This document shows positions 41,617 to 48,049 of a stretch of 64,000 bases of DNA, piece after piece. The first letter of the stretch is position 1; every line of letters starts with the position of its first letter. Below the pieces are notes generated by a model. The model ran no database searches. It saw only the letters and a list, made by a program, of their open reading frames with translations, and was not told the DNA's origin. Both the position numbers and the translations under genes were made by a program. This DNA is from Candidatus Collinsella stercoripullorum. Lineage in GTDB: Bacteria; Actinomycetota; Coriobacteriia; Coriobacteriales; Coriobacteriaceae. The stretch spans positions 62,001 to 126,000 of the forward strand of contig DXAO01000025.1 in assembly GCA_019117005.1 (NCBI GenBank), written 5' to 3'.

Positions 41617-43326
41617 ATGGCTGCCATCGAGAGGGATTTCAAGCGAAGCGTCATCTACCAGGTCTACGTCAAGAGCTTCTGCGACAGCGACGGGGACGGC
41701 GTGGGCGACCTTCCGGGCGTCACGTCCAAGCTCGATTACCTCGCCGCGCTCGGCGTGGACTACGTGTGGCTCACGCCGTTCTACCCGTCGCCCCAGCGCG
41801 ACGGCGGCTACGACGTGTCCGACTACCGCGCCGTGGACCCGCTGTTCGGCACCATGGGGGATTTCGACGAGCTCGTCGCCGAGGCGCATCGGCGCGGCAT
41901 CGGCGTCATGCTCGACATGGTGCTGTGCCACACCTCCGACCGGCACGAGTGGTTCCAGCGGGCGCTGGCGGGCGAGGAGCGCTTCCGCCGCTTCTACATC
42001 CTGCGCGACGGCCGCGGGTCGAGCGGCCCGGGCGACCCCGGCGAGCCGCCCACCAACTGGCAGTGCGCCTTCGGCGGGCCGGCGTGGGAGTGGGAGCCGC
42101 GTCTGGGGAAGTGGTACCTGCACATGCACGACGTGAGCCAGCCCGACCTCGACTGGACGAACCCCGAGGTGCGCCGCGCCTGCGCCGACGTGGTGCGCTT
42201 CTGGAAGGAGCGCGGGGTGGACGGCTTCCGCTTCGATGTGGTGAGCCTCATCTCCAAGCCCGAGGTGTTCGAGGACACGCCGGACGGCTCGTGCCGCCGC
42301 CTCGTGGCCGACGGCCCGCACGTCCACGAGTACCTGCGGGAGCTGGTGGCGCAGGCCGGCATCGACGGCATGCTCACCGTGGGCGAGATGGCCGCGACCA
42401 CGCTGGGGAACTGCATCCGCTACACGCGCCCGGAGGACCATGAGCTGAGCATGGCGTTCAGCTTCCACCACCTCAAGGTCGATTACGCGGACGGCGACAA
42501 GTGGGCGCTGAAGGAGCCGGATATCGCGGAGCTGCGGAGGCTCTTCAGGGACTGGCAGGAGGGCATGCAGGCCGGCGGCGGCTGGAACGCGCTGTTCTGG
42601 GACAACCACGACCAGCCCCGCGCCGTGACGCGCTTCGGCGGGCGCGAGGGCGCGGGCGAGCGCGGCTCCTCCTGGGACCGTGTGGGCAAGATGCTCGCCG
42701 TGCTGAGCTTCACCATGCAGGGCACGCCCTATATCTACCAGGGCGACGAGCTGGGCATGGCCAACGCCGGCTACGCGTCCATCGACGCGTACGCCGACGT
42801 CGAGAGCGTGAACGCCTACCGCTTGCTCGTCGAGGGAGGAGCGTCAGCTGACGAGGCGCTGCGCATCGTGGGGGAGCGCTCGCGCGACAACGGCCGCACG
42901 CCCATGCAGTGGACCGGCGGCTATGCGGCGGGCTTCACCGACGGCGAGCCCTGGCTGGCGGTGCCCGCGACCGCCGGGAAGGTGAACGCCGAGGCCGAGG
43001 AGGGCGTCGAGGGCTCCATGCTCGAGTTCTACCGCGACCTCGTGCGCCTGCGCCACGAGCTGCCCGTGCTCGCCGAGGGGCGCGTGCGCTTCCTGGACGC
43101 CGGCGCGGGCGCGCCGAAGGTCATCACGTTCGAGCGGACCTTGGGGGATGTGCGCCTCGTGAGCGTCTGCTCCTTCGATGCGAGGGCCTGCACGGTCGAC
43201 GGCGGCGATCTGGCGCTCGGCGACGGGTACCGCCGCCTGGCGGGCAACTACGACGACGAGCCCCTGCGCGCGGACGACGGCTCGCTTGCCCTGCGCCCGC
43301 AGGAGGCGGTCGTCTACCTGCAATAG
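41617..43326 (+). CDS. treC: trehalose-6-phosphate hydrolase (GH13 alpha-glucosidase)
   Basis: A 569-residue glycoside hydrolase family 13 enzyme that splits trehalose-6-P to glucose and glucose-6-P. Conserved regions: VYVKSFCDSDGDGVGDLPG, DMVLCHTSDRHEWF, GFRFDVVSLIS (nucleophile Asp near 198), LTVGEMAATT (acid/base Glu near 254) and FWDNHDQPRAVTRFG (transition-state Asp near 330). The C-terminal domain from about 480 is complete. ATG 41617 follows GAAAGGGG. It lies 185 bases after the PTS gene in the same direction. Oligo-1,6-glucosidase is the closest alternative, but the neighbours favour TreC. Confidence 0.9.
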   Translation: MAAIERDFKRSVIYQVYVKSFCDSDGDGVGDLPGVTSKLDYLAALGVDYVWLTPFYPSPQRDGGYDVSDYRAVDPLFGTMGDFDELVAEAHRRGIGVMLDMVLCHTSDRHEWFQRALAGEERFRRFYILRDGRGSSGPGDPGEPPTNWQCAFGGPAWEWEPRLGKWYLHMHDVSQPDLDWTNPEVRRACADVVRFWKERGVDGFRFDVVSLISKPEVFEDTPDGSCRRLVADGPHVHEYLRELVAQAGIDGMLTVGEMAATTLGNCIRYTRPEDHELSMAFSFHHLKVDYADGDKWALKEPDIAELRRLFRDWQEGMQAGGGWNALFWDNHDQPRAVTRFGGREGAGERGSSWDRVGKMLAVLSFTMQGTPYIYQGDELGMANAGYASIDAYADVESVNAYRLLVEGGASADEALRIVGERSRDNGRTPMQWTGGYAAGFTDGEPWLAVPATAGKVNAEAEEGVEGSMLEFYRDLVRLRHELPVLAEGRVRFLDAGAGAPKVITFERTLGDVRLVSVCSFDARACTVDGGDLALGDGYRRLAGNYDDEPLRADDGSLALRPQEAVVYLQ

Positions 43327-43411
43327 CACCAGTTGGGTGGACGGGGCGAGGCGACGCCGAAACGGGACGGCCGCCTCACCCCGCCGGATTCTCTTCCGAA
43401 CGATATGGGTT

Positions 43412-43489
43412 CGTTGGGGACGGGTTCGTTCCAACCCATCGCGATGGCCTGCGCGGTCGCGATGGGCTGGAACGAACCCGTCCCCAACG
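43412..43489. repeat. long palindrome, 33-bp arms, GAACGAACCCGTCCCCAACG family
   Basis: Arms 43412-43444 and 43457-43489 are complementary with one mismatch around a 12-base loop. The arm sequence is that of the tandem repeat upstream of hisS (14902-14965). It lies between treC and the TPP riboswitch and could also stop treC transcripts. Confidence 0.85.
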
Positions 43490-43512
43490 CACGTGCTATA
43501 CTTCGACCGACA

Positions 43513-43613
43513 TACGGGGAGCTGGAGGACTCCGGCTGAGAGGAAGCCCGCGCGGACGCCCCGCGCACCGCTTCGACCCGAAACCTGATCCGGGTAATGC
43601 CGGCGTAGGGACA
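43513..43613 (+). ncRNA. TPP riboswitch (THI element)
   Basis: The conserved TPP aptamer blocks are in order: ACGGGGAGCTGG (P1/P2 start), CGGCTGAGAGGAAG (pyrimidine-sensing J3-2), GACCCGAAACCTGATCCGGG and TAATGCCGGCGTAGGGA (pyrophosphate-sensing helix). Between them is a GC-rich P3 extension. It precedes a thiamine-precursor transport operon, so thiamine pyrophosphate should switch the operon off through the terminator that follows. Confidence 0.95.
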
Positions 43614-43628
43614 TGCGACCATGTGTGA

Positions 43629-43655
43629 AGCCCCTACGATGAGAGGGGCTTTTCT
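43629..43655 (+). terminator. riboswitch-controlled terminator
   Basis: AGCCCCT (43629-43635) pairs with AGGGGCT (43644-43650), followed by TTTCT. The aptamer 3' end CGTAGGG (43604-43610) can instead pair with CCCTACG (43632-43638), giving a competing antiterminator. Confidence 0.8.
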
Positions 43656-43677
43656 CATGCCCCGGGAGGGAGGAGCC

Positions 43678-43986
43678 ATGGAGGCCAGCGTCGCCATCCA
43701 GGTGCTGCCGCAAAACGTCGGGACCGACGAGGAGGTCTGCCGCATCGTCGACGAGGCGATCGCCTACATCCGCTCGAAGTTCCCCGATGCCTACGTGGGT
43801 CCGTTCGAGACCGCCATCGAGGGCGACTACGACCTGTGCATGGAGGTGCTCGCCGAGGTGAACCGCATCGTCATCAAGGCGGGGGCCGACAAGGTCGCGA
43901 CCTACGCGAAGATCTTCTTCGCCCCCGAGCGCGGCCTGCTCACCACCGAGCAGAAGGTCGGCAAGTACCATGGACGCGAGGCCTAA
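43678..43986 (+). CDS. thiamine-binding protein (YkoF/MTH1187-like, PF01910)
   Basis: A 102-residue cytoplasmic protein of the small thiamine-binding family: VAIQVLPQNVGTDEEVCRIVDEAIAYIRS, YVGPFETAIEGDYDLCMEVLAEVN. In relatives (YkoF, YqgV-type) it binds thiamine or HMP; it has no signal peptide. ATG 43678 with GGAGGGAGGAG is chosen over the upstream frame, which runs through the riboswitch terminator. It is the first gene of the riboswitch operon and overlaps the permease gene by 17 bases. Likely role: capture or hand-over of the imported precursor. Confidence 0.85.
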   Translation: MEASVAIQVLPQNVGTDEEVCRIVDEAIAYIRSKFPDAYVGPFETAIEGDYDLCMEVLAEVNRIVIKAGADKVATYAKIFFAPERGLLTTEQKVGKYHGREA

Positions 43987-44785
43987 GGAGGTCGACGGCG
44001 CCCGCGGGCGGGCCTCCGCGCGCTCGGCGCTCGCCGGGCTCGCCGCCCCGCTCACCGTGGCGGCGCTTGTGGCGCTGTGGCAGCTCGTGTGCTCCGTCGG
44101 GCTCGTCCCGTCCTTCCTGCTCCCGAGTCCCGTGGCCGTGGTCCAGGCGCTCGTGGCCGATTGGCCGCTGCTCGCGGGGCACGCCGCGACCTCCCTGGCG
44201 GAGGCCGCCTTGGGGCTCGGCGCGGGCATCGCGCTCGGCTTCGGGGCCGCGGTGCTCATGGACCGCTTCGAGCTCGTGTACCGCGCGTTCTACCCGCTCG
44301 TCGTCCTCACGCAGACCGTCCCCACCGTGGCCATCGCGCCGCTTCTGGTGCTGTGGTTCGGCTACGGGATCCTGCCCAAGGTGGTGCTCATCGTGGTGAC
44401 GACGTTCTTCCCCATCACGGTGGGGCTGCTCGACGGGTTCCGCTCGGTGGACCCCGACGCCATCGACCTCATGCGTTCCATGGGCGCCGGGCGCGCGCAG
44501 ATCATGCGCCACGCCAAGCTCCCGGCCTCGCTGCCGCACTTCTTCTCGGGGCTCAAGATCTCGGCGACCTACGCCATCGTCGGTGCGGTCATCGCCGAGT
44601 GGCTCGGCGGTTTCTCGGGGCTCGGCGTGTACATGACGCGCGTGCGCAGCGCCTACGCGTTCGACAAGATGTTCGCGGTCATCCTGCTCATCTCCGCCAT
44701 GTCGCTCGCGCTGATGTGGGCGGTGGGGATGATCCGCCGCGCCGTCATGCCCTGGGAGCGCGCCGCCGGCCGCGACGAGCGCTGA
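43970..44785 (+). CDS. thiX: ABC transporter permease for thiamine precursor (ThiX-like)
   Basis: A 271-residue SsuC/TauC-type permease with six TM helices. The EAA-type loop MRSMGAGRAQIMRHAKLPASLPHFFSGLKI sits near residues 165-195, preceded by LTQTVPTVAIAPLLVLWFGYG. It starts inside the end of the thiamine-binding gene, so translation is coupled. With ThiY and ThiZ it would form the FAMP/HMP importer. ThiX is named from context: the fold alone would also fit sulfonate or nitrate transport. Confidence 0.82.
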   Translation: MDARPKEVDGARGRASARSALAGLAAPLTVAALVALWQLVCSVGLVPSFLLPSPVAVVQALVADWPLLAGHAATSLAEAALGLGAGIALGFGAAVLMDRFELVYRAFYPLVVLTQTVPTVAIAPLLVLWFGYGILPKVVLIVVTTFFPITVGLLDGFRSVDPDAIDLMRSMGAGRAQIMRHAKLPASLPHFFSGLKISATYAIVGAVIAEWLGGFSGLGVYMTRVRSAYAFDKMFAVILLISAMSLALMWAVGMIRRAVMPWERAAGRDER

Positions 44786-44938
44786 GGCGCGCCCGGGCGG
44801 CGCCGCATGCGCCTGCGGGCCGTGTCGGTCCGCGTCCGTCGCGCCGTACCGGGCGCGCTGTGCGCGACGCTTGGCACCGCATGCGCCGCGCGCCCCCCTC
44901 TTCCACCCATCCCTTCCTCGATCCGTAAGGAGAACGCC

Positions 44939-46012
44939 ATGAACCGTATCGAAAGCATCCTCGCCGCGCGCGCGGCGTCCCGTCCCCTGACGCGCCGCTC
45001 GCTGCTGCGCGCCGGCCTGGCGGGCGCCGGCATGGTCGGCGCCGCCGCGCTCGCCGGCTGCGCGGGCGGGGGCACGCAGGCCGCCGGCTCGGGGGCCGCG
45101 TCCGGCTCCGGCCTGACCAAGGTGACCTTCGCCCTTGACTGGACGCCGAACACCAACCACACCGGCGTGTACGTGGCCGCGGCGCGCGGCTACTACGAGG
45201 ACGCCGGCCTCGAGGTGGAGATCGTCCAGGCGCCCGAGAACGGCGCCGACGCCCTCGTCGCCACGGGCGACGCGCAGTTCGGCGTGTCGTTCCAGGACAC
45301 GATGGCCACCTACGTATCGAGCGACAGCCCGCTGCCGGTGAGCGCGGTGGCCGCCATCATCCAGCACAACACCTCCGGCATCATCAGCCGCGCGGAGAAG
45401 GGCATCACGAGCCCGGCGGGCATGATGGACCATACCTACGCCACCTGGGAGATGCCCATCGAGCAGGGCGTCATCCAGCGCTGCGTGGAGGCCGACGGGG
45501 GCGACTTCTCGCGCGTGCAGATGGTCCCCTCCACGGTGACCGACGAGGTCACGGCGCTCCAGACCGACCAGGTCGACAGCATCTGGATCTACTGGGCGTG
45601 GGCGGGCGTGAAGTGCGAGCTCGCGGGGCTCGACACCAACTACTTCGCCTTCGCCGACATCGACCCGGTGTTCGACTTCTACACCCCGGTGATCATCGCC
45701 AACGACGACCTCATCTCCTCGGATCCCGATACCGTGCAGGCCTTCATGGACGCCACGCGCCGCGGGTACGAGGACTGCATCTCCGACCCCGACGGCGCCG
45801 CCGACGCCCTGCTCGAGGCCGCGCCCGAGCTGGACGGCGAGCTCGTGCGCGCGAGCCAGGAGTACCTGGCCGACCAGTACCAGGCCGATGCCTCGCAGTG
45901 GGGCGAGATCGACCAGGACCGCTGGGACGCGTTCTTCGGCTGGGTGGGGGAGCAGGGCTTCGCGCCCGCCATCGAGCCGGGTGCGGGCCTGGACACGCAG
46001 TTCATCCAGTAA
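44939..46012 (+). CDS. thiY: thiamine pyrimidine-precursor binding lipoprotein (ThiY/NMT1 family)
   Basis: A 357-residue NMT1/THI5-like binding protein. A twin-Arg-like RRSLLRAGLAGAGMVGAAALAGC leader ends in lipobox LAGC (Cys near 41). The mature part begins VTFALDWTPNTNHTGVYVAAARGYYEDAGLEVEI, the hallmark of this family, followed by EQGVIQRCVEADGGD and DQVDSIWIYWAWAG. ThiY binds N-formyl-4-amino-5-aminomethyl-2-methylpyrimidine; the upstream TPP riboswitch supports this. ATG 44939 follows GTAAGGAGAA. Confidence 0.88.
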   Translation: MNRIESILAARAASRPLTRRSLLRAGLAGAGMVGAAALAGCAGGGTQAAGSGAASGSGLTKVTFALDWTPNTNHTGVYVAAARGYYEDAGLEVEIVQAPENGADALVATGDAQFGVSFQDTMATYVSSDSPLPVSAVAAIIQHNTSGIISRAEKGITSPAGMMDHTYATWEMPIEQGVIQRCVEADGGDFSRVQMVPSTVTDEVTALQTDQVDSIWIYWAWAGVKCELAGLDTNYFAFADIDPVFDFYTPVIIANDDLISSDPDTVQAFMDATRRGYEDCISDPDGAADALLEAAPELDGELVRASQEYLADQYQADASQWGEIDQDRWDAFFGWVGEQGFAPAIEPGAGLDTQFIQ

Positions 46013-46015
46013 CGT

Positions 46016-46044
46016 GGGAAAAAGGTGACAGGCACTTTTTTCCC
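46016..46044. repeat. 29-bp GGGAAAAA...TTTTTTCCC palindromic repeat, copy 2
   Basis: GGGAAAAA, centre GGTGACAGGCAC, TTTTTTCCC, in the 45-base gap between thiY and thiZ, opposite in orientation to copy 1 (35162-35190). It could act as a weak terminator within the operon. Confidence 0.8.
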
Positions 46045-46057
46045 AGAGGGAGGCATT

Positions 46058-46810
46058 GTGGCGCAGCTAGAGGTTCGGGGGGTCACCGTCGCCTTCGGCG
46101 GCATGACGGTGCTCGACGATGTCAGCGTGACGGTCGAAGCGGGGCGCATCGCCTGCCTGCTCGGTCCTTCGGGCTGCGGGAAGACGACGCTGTTCCACGT
46201 GGTGGCGGGGCTCTCGGTCCCCGATGCGGGGCAGGTGCTGCTCGACGGGCGCGATATCACGGGGGAGCCCGGGCAGCTCGCCTACATGCTGCAGAAGGAC
46301 CTCCTGCTGCCGGAGAAGACCATCGTCGACAACGTGAGCCTCCCGCTCGTCCTGCGCGGCGTCCCCCGCGCGCAGGCCCGCGAGCGGGCGCTCGAGCTCT
46401 TCGGCACCTTCGGGCTGGAGGGCACGGCGGAGCGCTGGCCCGCCGAGCTCTCGGGCGGCATGCGGCAGCGCGCCGCCCTGCTGCGCAGTTACCTGTTCTC
46501 GCAGGAGTTCATGCTGCTGGACGAGCCGTTCTCCGCGCTCGACGCGTTCACCAAGGCGGATATGCACACCTGGTTCCTCGACGTCGCCGAGCGCTTCGGG
46601 ACCACGGCGCTCGTGGTGACCCATGACATCGACGAGGCCCTCGAGCTCGCCGACGAGATCCACGTGATGCGCGGGGCGCCGCAGGCGGGCCGCCTCACGC
46701 GCATCGTGGGCACCGAGCGCATCGACTGCCCCCGCGCCGAGCGCGCGGGGTTCCCGCTCACACCTGAGTTCCTCGTCCACAAACGCCGCGTCCTGGAGCT
46801 TCTGGGCTGA
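46058..46810 (+). CDS. thiZ: ABC transporter ATP-binding protein for thiamine precursor (ThiZ-like)
   Basis: A 250-residue ATPase of the SsuB/TauB group. Walker A GPSGCGKTTLFHVVAGL near residue 35, Q-loop YMLQKDLLLPEKTIVDNV, signature LSGGMRQRAALLRSYLFSQ near 130, Walker B FMLLDEPFSALDA, and switch VTHDIDEALELAD. GTG 46058 with GAGGGAGG is preferred over GTG 46025, which lies inside the palindromic repeat. It completes the ThiX-ThiY-ThiZ importer and is the last gene of the riboswitch operon. Confidence 0.88.
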   Translation: MAQLEVRGVTVAFGGMTVLDDVSVTVEAGRIACLLGPSGCGKTTLFHVVAGLSVPDAGQVLLDGRDITGEPGQLAYMLQKDLLLPEKTIVDNVSLPLVLRGVPRAQARERALELFGTFGLEGTAERWPAELSGGMRQRAALLRSYLFSQEFMLLDEPFSALDAFTKADMHTWFLDVAERFGTTALVVTHDIDEALELADEIHVMRGAPQAGRLTRIVGTERIDCPRAERAGFPLTPEFLVHKRRVLELLG

Positions 46811-47279
46811 CGGCCGCGGCGGGCGGGATGCCCCCATGACGCGGGGCGACGCGGGGGACCGTCAGGTTGGCCGCAGCCTCGGCCACCTTGTCGTAAGGCG
46901 CCTCTATAACACGGGGAACCGTCCTATCTGTCATACGCGGCGGGCGGGGCGTCTTCGCGATGCAGGGCGACGCGGGGCCGCCCTGCCTGCTGTACAACCT
47001 GCCAACACGGCGGCTTCGCCCCGCCCGTGCTGAAAACAGGGCGCGCGGGCCGCGGGGGGACCGTTCTGCCCGCCGCGATCCGCGGTTCGGTAAGTGATAC
47101 CCAGTTGGTAGCATATGTAAGCCGTAGGTAACTTTTTTGCTTCGATCGCCCGCATTCCCTTCACAAAGAGTTAGCCGTGTGTTAGTTTACCAACGGAAAC
47201 ATAGACGGGGTTAACTTCGACCGGTCATACCGCCTGTGCTTCCGGTATCGATTCGGATGACGAAAGGGGACGACGCGAT
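46811..47279. other. thiZ-feoA intergenic region
   Basis: A 469-base gap. The first 270 bases hold a phrase like GCGGGGGACCGTC three times in degenerate form (near 46850, 46912 and 47053). The last 200 bases are AT-richer and contain TAGGTAACTTT (47125-47135), shared in inverted form with the region before the Feo Cys-rich gene, and GAGTTAGCC (47168-47176), shared with the site before feoB. No gene recognised. Confidence 0.5.
47125..47185 (+). promoter_or_regulatory. feoA promoter region with candidate iron-repressor sequences
   Basis: TAGGTAACTTT (47125-47135) and GTTAGCCGTGTGTTAG (47170-47185). Both share words with sequences upstream of feoB and of the Cys-rich gene. A DtxR/IdeR-like repressor is the natural candidate for the Feo system. 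Confidence 0.4.
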
Positions 47280-47519
47280 ATGGCTTGTGGACCGCAGGCT
47301 CCGGCTATGCCGCTTTCCATGCGCAAGGCGGGGGAGACGGTGACGGTCAAGCGCGTGCGGGGCGACGAGAGCCTGAAGCACCATCTGTCGAACATCGGGT
47401 TCGTCGACGGCTCCGAGGTGCATGTCGTATCCGCGAGCGGCTCCAACATCATCGTGACGGTAAAGGGCGCGCGCTTCGGCCTCGACGCCAAGGTGGCCCA
47501 GCGCGTCATGACGGTCTGA
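47280..47519 (+). CDS. feoA: FeoA-type ferrous iron transport accessory protein, first copy
   Basis: A 79-residue FeoA (SH3-like) domain: PLSMRKAGETVTVKRVRGDESLKHHLSNIGFVDGSEVHVV and KGARFGLDAKVAQRVMTV. FeoA proteins bind the cytoplasmic G domain of FeoB or help assemble the transporter. ATG 47280 follows AAAGGGG. It is the first gene of feoA-feoA-feoB-Cys-rich, all on the same strand. Paired FeoA copies are frequent in actinobacteria and Firmicutes. Confidence 0.92.
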   Translation: MACGPQAPAMPLSMRKAGETVTVKRVRGDESLKHHLSNIGFVDGSEVHVVSASGSNIIVTVKGARFGLDAKVAQRVMTV

Positions 47520-47671
47520 CCCGTTCAGGGCGGCCCGCGCGCTCGGCGCCCGCACGCCGCCCGACGGTCGGCGGGGCCGTCCGCGCGCGGGGGACCGCGG
47601 TCTGCCCGCGGTGTCCGCCGGAACCGTCGGAACCGCCCGGCCCGTCATCGAGCGCAAGAAAGGGGGAACGC

Positions 47672-47893
47672 ATGAAGACTCTGGGAGACGTCAAGGTGGG
47701 CGACACCGCGACCATCGTCAAGCTGCATGGCGAGGGCGCTCTGCGCCGCCACCTCATGGACCTCGGCCTCATCAAGGGCACGCAGTTCAAGGTCGTGAAG
47801 GTCGCGCCGCTGGGCGATCCGGTCCAGATCACCGTCCGCGGTTACGAGCTGTCCATCCGCAAGGAGGAGGCGGCCATCGTCGAGGTGCGATGA
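47672..47893 (+). CDS. feoA: FeoA-type ferrous iron transport accessory protein, second copy
   Basis: A 73-residue FeoA domain: VKVGDTATIVKLHGEGALRRHLMDLGLIKGTQFKVVKVAPLGDPVQITVRGYELSIRKEEAAIVEV, closer to the classic E. coli FeoA than the first copy, including GDPVQITVRGYELSIR. ATG 47672 follows AAAGGGGG. It lies 152 bases after the first feoA and 156 before feoB; a candidate iron box stands before feoB. Confidence 0.95.
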   Translation: MKTLGDVKVGDTATIVKLHGEGALRRHLMDLGLIKGTQFKVVKVAPLGDPVQITVRGYELSIRKEEAAIVEVR

Positions 47894-47925
47894 CGACGCC
47901 TTCGGCGCCCGACTGCACAGGTAGA

Positions 47926-47963
47926 GTTAGCCATTCCTAACAGTAGAGGGCCGCGGGGGGGGG
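47926..47963. promoter_or_regulatory. candidate iron box upstream of feoB, followed by nine G
   Basis: GTTAGCCATTCCTAAC (47926-47941) has inverted GTTAG/CTAAC ends and matches the box before the ABC exporter at 10 of 14 central positions. A run of nine G (47955-47963) follows. It suggests feoB can be transcribed separately from the feoA genes. Confidence 0.5.
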
Positions 47964-48049
47964 CGGGCGTCGAGGCGCCCCGAACGCCCTGCGCGGCGGC
48001 TGGCTCAGCAGCTTGACATGAGTTTCAAAGCCTAGGGAAGAAGGATCAC

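Noticed and set aside
47955-47963. Nine-G run before feoB as a phase-variation switch
   Set aside because: It lies in an untranslated stretch outside any recognisable promoter spacer or coding frame. A few nine-base G or C runs are expected by chance in a 64-kb window of this composition.
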